From CBDCGJ01 sp965238305 (GTDB lineage Bacteria; Pseudomonadota; Alphaproteobacteria; GCA-2731375): 64,000 bases of DNA. Under the pieces are notes generated by a model that did no database searches, had not been told where the DNA came from, and saw only the letters and a list, made by a program, of their open reading frames with translations. The translations under genes were made by a program, and so were the position numbers. The DNA is taken from the NCBI GenBank assembly GCA_965238305.1, contig CBDEHK010000001.1, positions 992,001 to 1,056,000 on the forward strand, read 5' to 3'. Each line of letters begins with the position of its first letter. Position 1 is the first letter of the stretch. Shown here one piece after another: positions 44,363 to 54,042 of this stretch.

Positions 44363-45907
44363 TTAATCTTCTAACCCGGCACCGCCTTCGGCGATCCGGC
44401 GGTCGACAAAAGCATTCAGTTCCTCTTTCACTGCCGCATCCATCGGAGGGTTTTCATGGGCGGCGAGTAATTTTTTGTAAATCACGTTGGCGCGAGTTGC
44501 GGCGTCTTGAGAGCCATTGTCGGTCCAGTTTTCGAAATTACTCCAGTCCGCTAGAATCGGCGGATTGAAGGCGGTTTCGTATCGCGCCAGGGTATGGGCA
44601 GTGCCAAAATAATGCCCGCCTGGTCCGACATCTTTGATTGCGTCCAAGCCGAAAGCATCTTCGCTGGTATCCAATGGCTTCAAAAATGCAATCATCATTT
44701 GGATCATTTCTGCATCGATGATGAATTTTTCGAAGGAAGCGGACAGGCCCCCTTCCATCCAACCGAGACTGTGTTTGGCAAAATTACAATGGCCCAAGAT
44801 ACAAGCCCAGAGGCTGTTGCCTGCCTCCCATGCGGCCTGCGCATCCGGCGCGTTCGACGCATTCACGTTCGAGGAACGGTAGGGGATATTATAGCGCCGG
44901 GCCAGCTGTCCGCCAATTATGACGGCTTGACTATATTCCGGCGTGCCAAAGGCCGGCGCCCCGGATTTCATGTCGACGTTCGAGGTGAAGCCACCATACA
45001 TCACCCTGGCGCCTTTCTTGACCAGTTGGCAAAACGCGATCCCGGCCAAGGCTTCGGCGTTCTGTTGCACCAACGCACCGGCCACGGTCACCGGCGCCAT
45101 GGCGCCCGCAAGAGTAAAGGGGGTGACAATGACGGGCAGGCCACGATTCGACATTTCAATCATGCCGATCAACATCGAGACGTCATATTGTAGCGGCGAA
45201 TTGGCGTTCACGACCGTCGTAATACAGGGTTTTTCCCATAACTCGTCGTCGCTGATCCCAGCGGCAATCTGCGCAATGGTGATCGCGTCGATAATGCGCC
45301 GGCGTCCAAGCGAATAGCCGAAGGTTATTTTGTCGGTCAGAAAAGCGGCGGCGCGCAAGGCCTCTAGATGGCGGATCTTCGGGTCGATATCGGTCGGTTC
45401 AACAGGATAACCACCCATCATATGGCAGACATTGACCGACTGCACCAGGCGCAGGAAATCGCAATAGTCTTTGAAATTGCCGCTGCGTCGACCGCCATCG
45501 ATATCGATCGCATTTGGCGGGCTGCTGACGGCGCCGAAAACAATGCGATTGCCGCCAATCGTGACATTATGGGCCGGATTACGGGCGGTTAAGGTGAACT
45601 CACTGGGCGCATGCTGGATCAGTTCTTCGATAAGGCCGCGGTCGAAACGGACCCGGGGATCGTTTGGTTTGACGTCGGCGCCGGCGGCTTTCCACATGTC
45701 GCGGGCTTCTTCCAAGAGGAAATTGATCCCCATATCCTCAAGCACCAAAAGTGAAGCATTGTGGATATCTTCCACTTGATCGGCGCTGATGATTTCCATC
45801 GGCGGATAAGGATTGCGTACTTCTTGGAATGGAATTTGCGGAATTACCGCGCCGGCGTCCTCGCGCCTGCGCACACTATCCCGAGTTCTACGCGCTCTCC
45901 GTGCCAT
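44363..45907 (-). CDS. Trimethylamine methyltransferase (MttB) family, non-pyrrolysine
   Basis: 514 residues. The family TIM-barrel is recognisable through PYPPMEIISADQVEDIHNASL, LTARNPAHNVTIGG and GGHYFGTAHTLARYETAF near the C-terminus. Archaeal MttB reads an in-frame amber codon as pyrrolysine; this gene has none, so it belongs to the non-Pyl branch that includes glycine betaine methyltransferase (MtgB). These pass a methyl group to a corrinoid protein, but no corrinoid protein or activase is encoded nearby. Start ATG has an AGGAG site. First gene of the operon with the DMGDH-like gene; divergent from soxB. Confidence 0.92.
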   Translation of the reverse strand: MARRARRTRDSVRRREDAGAVIPQIPFQEVRNPYPPMEIISADQVEDIHNASLLVLEDMGINFLLEEARDMWKAAGADVKPNDPRVRFDRGLIEELIQHAPSEFTLTARNPAHNVTIGGNRIVFGAVSSPPNAIDIDGGRRSGNFKDYCDFLRLVQSVNVCHMMGGYPVEPTDIDPKIRHLEALRAAAFLTDKITFGYSLGRRRIIDAITIAQIAAGISDDELWEKPCITTVVNANSPLQYDVSMLIGMIEMSNRGLPVIVTPFTLAGAMAPVTVAGALVQQNAEALAGIAFCQLVKKGARVMYGGFTSNVDMKSGAPAFGTPEYSQAVIIGGQLARRYNIPYRSSNVNASNAPDAQAAWEAGNSLWACILGHCNFAKHSLGWMEGGLSASFEKFIIDAEMIQMMIAFLKPLDTSEDAFGLDAIKDVGPGGHYFGTAHTLARYETAFNPPILADWSNFENWTDNGSQDAATRANVIYKKLLAAHENPPMDAAVKEELNAFVDRRIAEGGAGLED

Positions 45908-46089
45908 AATGATCTCCTCCCGGCAGACGATAGGATATTTTCTTGTGGTGGATTATCATTGTCTTCCGACGACGTCTGCGCTGCCTGGAATGTCGCATGT
46001 AGAAAAGTTTAAAACAATTGCGTGCGAGACCATGGCAATGATTGTAAGAAGGCTTTCTTCGGTTAATCCTTTTAATGACGAGTGGATCG

Positions 46090-47346
46090 ATGGCGGAATA
46101 TTCACTTTTGAATGTCCTCAAGGCAGGCTTTCAGGGCCCAAAAATCTGGCAGCGGGTCTGGCGCGACCCGGAACCGAAAAAGTCCTATGACGTGATTATC
46201 ATTGGCGGTGGCGGTCACGGCTTGGCGACAGCCTATTATTTGGCGAAAAATCACGGCATCACCAACGTCGCGGTGCTGGAAAAAGGCTATATCGGCGGCG
46301 GCAATGTCGGCCGCAATACCACCATCGTTCGCTCCAACTATATGCTGGAAGGCAATGCGCATTTTTATGAACATTCGCTGAAGCTGTGGGAAGGGTTGAG
46401 CAAAGACCTGAACTATAATGTCATGTTTTCGCAGCGCGGGGTGCTGAATTTGGCCCATTCCGACGGTCAGATGGACACTTTTGGCCGGCGCGGCAATGCT
46501 ATGCGCTTAAACGGCATCGATGCGGAACTATTGGGCCCGGCAGAAGTGCAGGCTATGGTACCGATCCTGGATATGAGCCGGACCACCCGCTTCCCAATCC
46601 ATGGCGGTTTGCTGCAGCCGCGCGGTGGCAATGCCCGCCATGACGCCGTCGCCTGGGGTTTGGCGCGAGGCGCGGACCGGCGCGGCGTCGATATCATCCA
46701 AAATTGCGAAGTCACCGGCTTTCGCATTGAAGATGGCGTGGTCAAAGGCGTCGAAACCAGCCGCGGTCCCATCGAAGCCAAAAAAGTCGGCATGGCGGTC
46801 GCTGGCCATACCACGCATGTGGCGGAAATGGCCGGTCTGCGCCTACCGATCGAAAGCCATTTGTTACAGGCCATGATCTCGGAAGCAGTGAAGCCGCTGC
46901 TGGATTGCGTCGTTACTTTCGGTGCCAGTCATTTTTATATTAGCCAGTCGGATAAAGGTGGATTGATTTTTGGCGGTGATTTGGATGGCTACAATTCCTA
47001 TGCCCAACGCGGCAATCTGCCGATGGTCGAACATGTGATGGAAGCCGGCTTGACGATGATGCCGGCGATTTCGCGCCTGCGGTTGCTGCGCCATTGGGGT
47101 GGCATCATGGATATGTCGATGGACGGCAGCCCGATTATCGGCCTTTCGCCGGTTAAACATCTCTATCTGAATTGCGGCTGGTGTTATGGCGGCTTCAAAG
47201 CGACACCGGGCAGCGGTTGGGTGTTTGCCCATACCATCGCCAATGATGCACCGCATAAGATCAATGAACCCTTATCTTTAAACCGTTTTGAAACCGGCGC
47301 GATCCTGGATGAAGAATCCACTGGGCCGGTCCCGAACCTGCATTAG
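46090..47346 (+). CDS. soxB: Sarcosine oxidase beta subunit
   Basis: 418 residues from ATG 46090; ATG 46075 adds five. The DAO-fold beta subunit of heterotetrameric sarcosine oxidase, which oxidises sarcosine to glycine. VIIIGGGGHGLATAYYLAK binds FAD. GGNARHDAVAWG contains the histidine (about residue 184) that carries covalent FMN in characterised enzymes. The C-terminal GWCYGGFKATPGSG closes the FAD site. First of soxB-D-A-G, divergent from the MttB gene. The 170-base spacer between them probably holds both promoters. Confidence 0.95.
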   Translation: MAEYSLLNVLKAGFQGPKIWQRVWRDPEPKKSYDVIIIGGGGHGLATAYYLAKNHGITNVAVLEKGYIGGGNVGRNTTIVRSNYMLEGNAHFYEHSLKLWEGLSKDLNYNVMFSQRGVLNLAHSDGQMDTFGRRGNAMRLNGIDAELLGPAEVQAMVPILDMSRTTRFPIHGGLLQPRGGNARHDAVAWGLARGADRRGVDIIQNCEVTGFRIEDGVVKGVETSRGPIEAKKVGMAVAGHTTHVAEMAGLRLPIESHLLQAMISEAVKPLLDCVVTFGASHFYISQSDKGGLIFGGDLDGYNSYAQRGNLPMVEHVMEAGLTMMPAISRLRLLRHWGGIMDMSMDGSPIIGLSPVKHLYLNCGWCYGGFKATPGSGWVFAHTIANDAPHKINEPLSLNRFETGAILDEESTGPVPNLH

Positions 47347-47358
47347 GAGGCATCGAAT

Positions 47359-47625
47359 ATGGAAATCAACTGTCCCTGGTGCGGCAAACGCGATCATTCG
47401 GAATTCACTTATCTTGGGGACGCCAGCGTCACGCGTCCCGCCGATCCTGAAAATGCGAGCCATGACAATTGGATGGACTATGTCTATTACCGGGACAATC
47501 GTAAGGGCGAGATCGAGGAATATTGGCATCACCAGGCCGGCTGCCGGCAATGGCTGCGGGTGACGCGGCATACGGTGACCCACGAAATCTCAGCCGTGAC
47601 GGCTACAAAGGCAGGTGGAGCATGA
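47359..47625 (+). CDS. soxD: Sarcosine oxidase delta subunit
   Basis: 88 residues. Small zinc-binding subunit of the tetramer. The ligands are visible: CPWC at residues 5-8 and HHQAGCRQW later, giving the known Cys-Cys-His-Cys set. AGGAGG lies just upstream of ATG 47359. Its stop overlaps the soxA start (ATGA at 47622-47625). Confidence 0.95.
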   Translation: MEINCPWCGKRDHSEFTYLGDASVTRPADPENASHDNWMDYVYYRDNRKGEIEEYWHHQAGCRQWLRVTRHTVTHEISAVTATKAGGA

Positions 47626-50414
47626 GCCGCCAATCCCACCGCCACCCAAATTTGGGTCAAATCGATCGCCGCCAGGTCATCAAATTCCGGTTCGATGGCC
47701 TCGACTATGAAGGTTATGCCGGCGATACTTTGGCCAGCGCCCTGCTGGCGAACGGGGTACGTTTGTTCGGCCGCAGTTTCAAATATCACCGCCCCCGTGG
47801 CATTTTGTCAGCCGGTTCGGAAGAGCCGAACGCGCTGGTCGAAGTCCACGAAGATGACCAGACCACGCCCAATTGCCGGGCCACCATGGTGGAAATTTAC
47901 ACCGGCTTGGTGGCGACCAGTCAAAACCGCTGGCCCAGCCTGGCTTTCGACGTCGGCTCGGTCTTGAACCTTGTCTCTCGGTTTCTCTCGGCTGGGTTCT
48001 ATTACAAGACTTTTATTTGGCCGAGTTGGAAATTTTACGAGTGGGCGATCCGGCGCTCCGCCGGGCTTGGAAAACCCGGCCTAACCGCGGATAATTCCTA
48101 TTACGAACGCCAAAGCTTACATTGTGATGTACTGGTGGTCGGGGCCGGGCAAAGCGGCATCAAAGCGGCAAGTGACGCTGCGAAAAACGGCGACGATGTC
48201 GTGCTGGTTGACGAGAACCCACCGCTGACGCCAGTCGATCTACCGGATAATGTACGCCTGCTGACGCGGACCACGGCAAGCGCCTATTACGACCATAATC
48301 TTGTCGCTTGTGTCGAACGGGTAACCGACCATCTGGCGGACAAGGGCGACCTGCCGCGGGAACGGCTGTGGCGTATTCGCGCCCGGGCAGTGGTCTTGGC
48401 GAGCGGTGCCATTGAACAACCTATTGTGTTTAACAATAATGATCGCCCCGGGATCATGCTGGCCAGTGCGGTGCGTCGTTATATCGATCAATATGGCGTC
48501 CTGCCGGGTAAAGAAGCGGTCATTTTCACCGACAATGACGATGGCTATCAAACCGCGCTGGCGCTATTGACGGCGGGCGCCAGCGTAATAGCGGTGATAG
48601 ATCGGCGTCCGCAAAAATCGGCAGCGGCGGAAGCCGCGGCGAAGGATCTGAACGTCCTAGTCGGTCATGCCGTGGTCGATACCAAAGGTCGTTTTGGGCG
48701 CTTGGCAGGTGCTGTTGTTCAGGAATTGGCAACGGGCCATACGCGGGAAATCATTTCCTGCAATTTGCTGGCGATGTCCGGCGGCTGGATGCCAGCCTTG
48801 CATCTTTTTTCGCAATCCGGCGGTAAGATCGAATGGGATGAAAGCCGCGCCTGCTTTGTTGCCGGGCAGAGCAAACAAGCGGTCAGTTGTGTTGGACGCG
48901 TTGCGGATACGCCGGTCGTCGAAGATAAAGTCTGGGAAATGCCAGACCCCGTGGGCGGCGAGGGGCGCAAAAAGTTCATCGATTTTCAGAATGATGTGAC
49001 CGCTGATGACGTGCGATTGGCTCATCATGAAGGCTTTATCTCGGTCGAACATCTAAAACGCTATACCGCCCTTGGCATGGGCACGGAACAAGGCAAGACG
49101 TCAAACTTGGCCGGCCACGCGATGATGGCGCAATTGCGTGGTTCGACCATGAATGCGGTCGGGACCACCACCTTCCGGCCGCCTTTTGTGCCGGTGACTT
49201 TAGGGCTTTTTGGCGGCCGCAGCGTCCGCGAACATCTTACCGCTTTGCGCCTGACGCCGATGGATGATTGGAACGAACAACACGGATCCGAATGGATCGA
49301 AGCCGGCCATTGGCGCCGGCCCAGATATTACGATCAAGGTGGCGACGATATTCACAAAGCCAGTATGCGGGAAGTTCGCGCCACCCGTGGCTGCGTCGGG
49401 GTTTGTGATGTCTCAACCTTAGGCAAGATCGAAGTGAAAGGCCCGGACGCGGGGGACTTCCTGAACCGGGTTTATACCAATGGTTTTGGTAAATTACCGG
49501 TCGGCAAAGCGCGCTACGGTTTGATGCTGCGCGAAGACGGCATTCTATTCGATGACGGCACCACCAGCCGCCTGAGCGACGATCATTATTTCATGACCAC
49601 CACCAGTGGCGGCCATGGTCATGTGATGGATTGGTTGGAATTTCATCTGCAAGCGGTTTGGCCGGATTTGCGGGTCAAGATTGCCGATGTCACCGATCAA
49701 TGGGCTGGGATCGCGGTTGCCGGACCAAAAGCACGGGATTTGCTGGCCGGTTTGGTCGATATCGATATCTCCAACGATGCGGTGCCGTTCTTGGGCGTGC
49801 GCGATTGTCGGATCCTGGGCGTGCCGGGCCGGCTGTTCCGGATCAGTTTTTCCGGGGAGCTTGGTTATGAACTGAATGTTCCTGCGGATTATGGCGAGGC
49901 CGTCTGGCAGGTTTGCGTGACCGCGGCGGAAAGTATGGAAGGCACGATCTACGGTTTAGAAGCCCTTGATGTCATGCGTATTGAAAAAGGCCACATCACC
50001 GGCGGCGAGCTGGATGGCCGCACCACCGCGATCGATTGCGGCCTGGAATGGATGTTATCGAGCAAAAAACATTTTATCGGCAAAGGTTTGATGAGCCGCC
50101 CGGCGCTAAGCGACCCGGCGCGTAAAATGCTGGTCGGATTGGTGCCGGTGGACAAGACCAGCCGCTTAAAAGGCGGGGCGCAGATCGTGGCGCGGCCAAA
50201 TGCAAGTCCGCCGGTTGAAATGCTCGGTCATATCACCTCGGCAGCATTTAGTCCGGAACTCGATCATCCGATTGCTCTGGCGATGATCAAAGGCGGCGAA
50301 AAACGCTTGGGTGAGAAACTTTATATGGTCCATCCCATGCACGATCTGGAAATCGAAGTAGAGGTGACCGCGCCGGTATTTGTCGATCCCGAAGGGAAGC
50401 GCATCCATGGCTGA
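47622..50414 (+). CDS. soxA: Sarcosine oxidase alpha subunit
   Basis: 930 residues from ATG 47622. Layout: a 2Fe-2S-ferredoxin-like N-domain (about 20-100, VIKFRFDGLDYEGYAGDTL) without cluster cysteines, a NAD(+)-binding Rossmann domain with VLVVGAGQSGIKAASDA, and a C-terminal GcvT-type folate domain from about 560 (VCDVSTLGKIEVKGP, GELGYELNVPADYGE). In the tetramer this subunit binds NAD and tetrahydrofolate, so the methyl group of sarcosine leaves as methylene-THF. Overlaps soxD and soxG. Confidence 0.96.
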   Translation: MSRQSHRHPNLGQIDRRQVIKFRFDGLDYEGYAGDTLASALLANGVRLFGRSFKYHRPRGILSAGSEEPNALVEVHEDDQTTPNCRATMVEIYTGLVATSQNRWPSLAFDVGSVLNLVSRFLSAGFYYKTFIWPSWKFYEWAIRRSAGLGKPGLTADNSYYERQSLHCDVLVVGAGQSGIKAASDAAKNGDDVVLVDENPPLTPVDLPDNVRLLTRTTASAYYDHNLVACVERVTDHLADKGDLPRERLWRIRARAVVLASGAIEQPIVFNNNDRPGIMLASAVRRYIDQYGVLPGKEAVIFTDNDDGYQTALALLTAGASVIAVIDRRPQKSAAAEAAAKDLNVLVGHAVVDTKGRFGRLAGAVVQELATGHTREIISCNLLAMSGGWMPALHLFSQSGGKIEWDESRACFVAGQSKQAVSCVGRVADTPVVEDKVWEMPDPVGGEGRKKFIDFQNDVTADDVRLAHHEGFISVEHLKRYTALGMGTEQGKTSNLAGHAMMAQLRGSTMNAVGTTTFRPPFVPVTLGLFGGRSVREHLTALRLTPMDDWNEQHGSEWIEAGHWRRPRYYDQGGDDIHKASMREVRATRGCVGVCDVSTLGKIEVKGPDAGDFLNRVYTNGFGKLPVGKARYGLMLREDGILFDDGTTSRLSDDHYFMTTTSGGHGHVMDWLEFHLQAVWPDLRVKIADVTDQWAGIAVAGPKARDLLAGLVDIDISNDAVPFLGVRDCRILGVPGRLFRISFSGELGYELNVPADYGEAVWQVCVTAAESMEGTIYGLEALDVMRIEKGHITGGELDGRTTAIDCGLEWMLSSKKHFIGKGLMSRPALSDPARKMLVGLVPVDKTSRLKGGAQIVARPNASPPVEMLGHITSAAFSPELDHPIALAMIKGGEKRLGEKLYMVHPMHDLEIEVEVTAPVFVDPEGKRIHG

Positions 50415-50955
50415 TCTCTTAACCCGTCAAGCACCCCTGCGGGATGTCTACGCGCCCGGTCATTACGGCGCTACCGGCCCCAATACACCGGGAATTACGC
50501 TGAAAGCACGTACGGGCTTGCGCATTTTCGATGTGCAGATTTGGACCGACAGCCCGGAGAAGGTCCGCACCAGCATTGAGAATGGCGATTTTACGGCGAT
50601 ATGGTTTGGGCCCGACCGTTGGTTACTCTCGGGTCGCGATGTTGACTTCACGCTGGGCGAAATGGACGGTTTGCTGGTCGATCTCAGCCATGGCATGTCA
50701 GTCATTCGTCTCGGCGGGCCCCGTATGCGTGACCTGTTGTCGAAAGGCAGCAATATCGATCTGCGTCGAAGCGCGATTTCCGAAGGCGATGGCGCCATGA
50801 CCCAGCTTGATCATATTCCGGTCAAACTGCATTTTGTCGCCCAAGATTGCGTCGATATATATTTCAGGCGCAGTTATGCGGTAAGTTTGTTCGAATGGTT
50901 GCTGGCCGGCGCCCGTGAATATGGCTGCCGGGTCGAAGAGAGTGAGGATGCATGA
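50407..50955 (+). CDS. soxG: Sarcosine oxidase gamma subunit
   Basis: 182 residues from ATG 50407, overlapping the soxA stop by 8 bases. The fold is GcvT-like, with WFGPDRWLL and VDLSHGMSVIRLGGP as family landmarks and a final EWLLAGAREYG helix. It completes the alpha-beta-gamma-delta enzyme. Its stop overlaps the start of the SMP-30 gene (ATGA at 50952-50955). Confidence 0.94.
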   Translation: MADLLTRQAPLRDVYAPGHYGATGPNTPGITLKARTGLRIFDVQIWTDSPEKVRTSIENGDFTAIWFGPDRWLLSGRDVDFTLGEMDGLLVDLSHGMSVIRLGGPRMRDLLSKGSNIDLRRSAISEGDGAMTQLDHIPVKLHFVAQDCVDIYFRRSYAVSLFEWLLAGAREYGCRVEESEDA

Positions 50956-51803
50956 GCCGGGATCCCGGGTTAGAGATACTTGTTGAAGGATTAACTTTTC
51001 CGGAAGGGCCACGCTGGCATGACGGACGTTTGTGGTTTTCCGATTTTTATAGCCGCCGGGTCCTGGCGATGGATGAACGTGGCGCCGTGGAGACGATTAT
51101 TGACGGCAAAATCCAACCTTCCGGTTTGGGGTGGACGCCGGGCGGCGATTTACTGGTTGTCTCAATGACTGATCGTAAGTTGATGTGCCTCAGCGACGGC
51201 AAATTGGACGTTGTCGCCGAACTTTCATCACTCACCGGCGGGCACTGCAACGACATGGTGGTCGATGCCAAGGGGCGGGCCTATGTTGGCAATTTTGGTT
51301 TCAATTCCGAAGCCGGGGCCGCGCCGGTTGCGACCAACGTCGTGCGCGTTGATCCCAACGGTGAAATATCCGTGGCCGCCAGCGAAATGTTCTTTCCAAA
51401 CGGTAGCGTAATCACGCCCGATGGTAAAACCATGATCATTGCGGAAACCTATGCGCGACGTCTCACCGCTTTCGACATCAAAGATGACGGCAGTCTGGAT
51501 AACCGTCGTATCTTTGCCGAGTTTGAGGCTGATTTTCCAGACGGTATCTGCCTTGATGAAGAAGGCGCGGTTTGGGTTGCCAGCCCGCGTCATAATCGCA
51601 CCTTTCGGGTTCATGAAGGTGGTAGGATCGGGCGGGTTATTTCGACCGGCGATCGCGGTTCTTTCGCCTGTATGCTGGGCGGTGAAAACCGCAAGACATT
51701 GTTTATCTGCACCTGTTCCAACAGTGGCCCGGAAGAAGCCGAAAAACGCCATGGCCGCATCGAAGCCATTGAAATCGACGTTGGCGGTGCCGGTCTGCCT
51801 TGA
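50952..51803 (+). CDS. SMP-30/gluconolactonase family protein
   Basis: 283-residue six-bladed beta-propeller. Motifs: FPEGPRWHDGRLWFSD near the start, GHCNDMVVDAKGRAYVGN (metal-site Asn/Asp), FPNGSVITPDGKTMIIAET and FPDGICLDEEGAVWVA. The family hydrolyses lactones such as gluconolactone or other cyclic esters. It is coupled by a 4-base overlap to soxG, so it is co-transcribed with sarcosine oxidase, although a lactonase has no evident role in sarcosine oxidation. Confidence 0.9.
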   Translation: MSRDPGLEILVEGLTFPEGPRWHDGRLWFSDFYSRRVLAMDERGAVETIIDGKIQPSGLGWTPGGDLLVVSMTDRKLMCLSDGKLDVVAELSSLTGGHCNDMVVDAKGRAYVGNFGFNSEAGAAPVATNVVRVDPNGEISVAASEMFFPNGSVITPDGKTMIIAETYARRLTAFDIKDDGSLDNRRIFAEFEADFPDGICLDEEGAVWVASPRHNRTFRVHEGGRIGRVISTGDRGSFACMLGGENRKTLFICTCSNSGPEEAEKRHGRIEAIEIDVGGAGLP

Positions 51804-51866
51804 TCAATTACCCTCGCCGCCATAAGTTGTCGGCGAACAGAATTTTAGATCAATAGGGCTATGTAT

Positions 51867-52931
51867 ATGAGTATTTCGGCAATCGACCAGGAAACCATTG
51901 AAATTCGCGACATGCACCGTTTCGACCAGGCGGCGCTGGTTGCCTATATGAAAGATCACGTGGAAGGCTTTAGCGGTCAGCTCGACATCAAACAATTTGT
52001 CGGCGGCCAATCAAACCCGACGTATTTGATGGATGATGGCAGACGCGGTTATGTCATGCGCAAAAAACCACCGGGGCAATTGCTGCCGTCGGCCCATCAG
52101 GTAGACCGCGAATACAAAGTCATGAAGGGGCTGGCCGGTACAGATGTGCCGGTGCCGGAAATGTACGCGCTTTGCGAAGACGAAGATGTTATTGGCACTA
52201 AGTTTTTCCTAATGGAAAAGGTTGAAGGGCGGGTGTTGCGCGATCCTTTATTGTCGGAATTGGCCAATGCGGATGAGCGTCGAGCCTATCTAAAAGATTT
52301 CTATCGGGTGATGGCGGCCCTGCACAATGTCGATATTGATGCGGCAGGTTTGGGCGATTTTGGCAAAAAGGGACAATATATCGAACGTCAAATCAGTCGC
52401 TGGTCGAAACAATATATTGCGTCAGAGACCGAAGACATCCCGTCCATGAACAAAGTCATGGAATGGCTGCCGGAAAATGTACCCGCAGACAACAGCGTCG
52501 GCATTGTCCATGGCGATTATCGGGCCGAAAACACCATTACATCAGCCGCCCAGCCGAAGATCGCGGCGGTGCTGGATTGGGAACTCAGCACCATCGGCCA
52601 TCCCTTGTCCGATCTGGCCTATTGCTGCGTCGCTTACCATGGCAACCTCAATAGTAGCGGGAATTCTTTCTACGGTAAGGACTTGAAAAGCTTGGGGATA
52701 CCCGAGGAGCAAGAAATCATCGCGCAATATTGCGAATTGACCGGTCGCGACGGCATCAAGGATTGGTATTTCTATATCGTCTTTTCCATGTTCCGTATGG
52801 GGGCCATTATCCAGGGGGTTTATAAGCGCGGTTTGGATGGCAATGCCGCGTCCTCCCGGGCTTTGGAATTCAAGGATATTTGTCGCTTACGGGCGGATGC
52901 CGCCTGGAATATGGTTGAAGCCAATGCGTGA
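51867..52931 (+). CDS. APH-like phosphotransferase (acyl-CoA dehydrogenase-associated type)
   Basis: 354 residues from ATG 51867, which has GGG about 8 bases upstream (ATG 51861 possible). Kinase-like fold with GGQSNPTYLM nucleotide loop, the catalytic HGDYRAENTI and the metal-binding LDWELSTIGHPLSDL. This branch resembles the N-terminal kinase domain of eukaryotic ACAD10/11, not antibiotic-resistance enzymes. The following gene is an acyl-CoA dehydrogenase overlapping by 8 bases, which recreates as two genes the ACAD10/11 fusion. Confidence 0.9.
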   Translation: MSISAIDQETIEIRDMHRFDQAALVAYMKDHVEGFSGQLDIKQFVGGQSNPTYLMDDGRRGYVMRKKPPGQLLPSAHQVDREYKVMKGLAGTDVPVPEMYALCEDEDVIGTKFFLMEKVEGRVLRDPLLSELANADERRAYLKDFYRVMAALHNVDIDAAGLGDFGKKGQYIERQISRWSKQYIASETEDIPSMNKVMEWLPENVPADNSVGIVHGDYRAENTITSAAQPKIAAVLDWELSTIGHPLSDLAYCCVAYHGNLNSSGNSFYGKDLKSLGIPEEQEIIAQYCELTGRDGIKDWYFYIVFSMFRMGAIIQGVYKRGLDGNAASSRALEFKDICRLRADAAWNMVEANA

Positions 52932-54042
52932 AGATCTGATCGCCCGCTGCCGGACTTTCGCCGCGCAGGAAATCGCGACGCGCCCGGGATTGCATAAAAG
53001 CAAGGACTTCCCGCCCGAACTTTGGGCTGGCCTGAAAGACGCCGGTCTGCTGGGTATCGGCTTGCCAAGTGAATATGGCGGCAATGGCGGTGATTTTCGT
53101 TTGCTCTCCGCCTGTTGCGCCGCGATCGCGGAAGCTGGCGGCAATCTAGGTGTTGCGATGACCTGGATGGCGCATAATCTGAATGCCCGCCTGCACATTG
53201 CCGGGCTAGGCAGTGAAGAGCAAAAATCGACCTGGTTACCGCCCATCGCGGCCGGCGAGACGACACTGACTGTGGCGATATCCGAACCAGGCGCCGGCGC
53301 CCACCCGAAGCGGCTACAGGCCAGTGCGGTGCGTGATGGCGATGAATATATCCTGAATGGGGAAAAAGCCTATCTGACCAACGGACCGCTGGCCGGGGTC
53401 TTTCTGGTCTTGGCGATCACCGGCGAAGAGAATGGCCGCAAGCGGTTTTCCGGTTTCCTGGTGCCGCGCGACAGTGCCGGGTTTGAGCAAACGCCGGGGA
53501 TCGATATCGATTTCCTGCATCCTTCCCCCCATTGTGGTATCCGGCTGACCGATTGCCGGGTGCCGGCCAACAACATGGTGGGTGAAGAAGACAGCGCTTT
53601 CGAGCGTATTTCCCTCAGCATGCGGGCGGTTGAAGACGCGATCGGGACCGCCTCGCGGGCGGGTGCCTGCGCTTTTCTACTGCGCCGGTTGGCGGCGGCA
53701 TGTGTGGATCAAAAAGCCCCTGCTGTTTTAGGTGAAATGGGTCGTCTTTCGGTGCTAAGTCGTTCGTTATCGCAGTTGGCACAGGCGATTGCAGCAGAGT
53801 TAGATGCCGGGCGAACTTCCGGTGATCACCTCAATCCGCTGTCCGCTGGATTTCGTGAAATTGCGCAGGATTTGCAAAATCGCATCGATGGCTTTATCAA
53901 TGCGCAACAGATCATTCCCGACGAGGCTTTCGATCTGATGCGCCGCGATCTGCAAAAATCCCAAAGTATCGCGCAATCGGTTCATCAGACAAAAGCCATT
54001 CAATACGGACAAACACTCATCGCCGAAAGCATCACTTCATGA
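52924..54042 (+). CDS. Acyl-CoA dehydrogenase
   Basis: 372 residues from ATG 52924. Standard ACAD layout: N-terminal helices (PELWAGLKDAGLLGIGLPSEYGG), middle beta domain with LTVAISEPGAGAHP and EKAYLTNG, and a C-terminal helical domain. The usual C-terminal catalytic glutamate is not obvious to me because this domain is short and divergent (VEDAIGTASRAGACAF). Overlaps the kinase upstream and the MoxR gene downstream (ATGA). Fatty-acyl or hydroxyacyl-CoA oxidation is probable. Confidence 0.87.
   Translation: MREDLIARCRTFAAQEIATRPGLHKSKDFPPELWAGLKDAGLLGIGLPSEYGGNGGDFRLLSACCAAIAEAGGNLGVAMTWMAHNLNARLHIAGLGSEEQKSTWLPPIAAGETTLTVAISEPGAGAHPKRLQASAVRDGDEYILNGEKAYLTNGPLAGVFLVLAITGEENGRKRFSGFLVPRDSAGFEQTPGIDIDFLHPSPHCGIRLTDCRVPANNMVGEEDSAFERISLSMRAVEDAIGTASRAGACAFLLRRLAAACVDQKAPAVLGEMGRLSVLSRSLSQLAQAIAAELDAGRTSGDHLNPLSAGFREIAQDLQNRIDGFINAQQIIPDEAFDLMRRDLQKSQSIAQSVHQTKAIQYGQTLIAESITS

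Noticed and set aside
44363..45907. Pyrrolysine-coding amber codon in the MttB-family gene
   Set aside because: The reading frame is continuous over 514 codons without an in-frame TAG.
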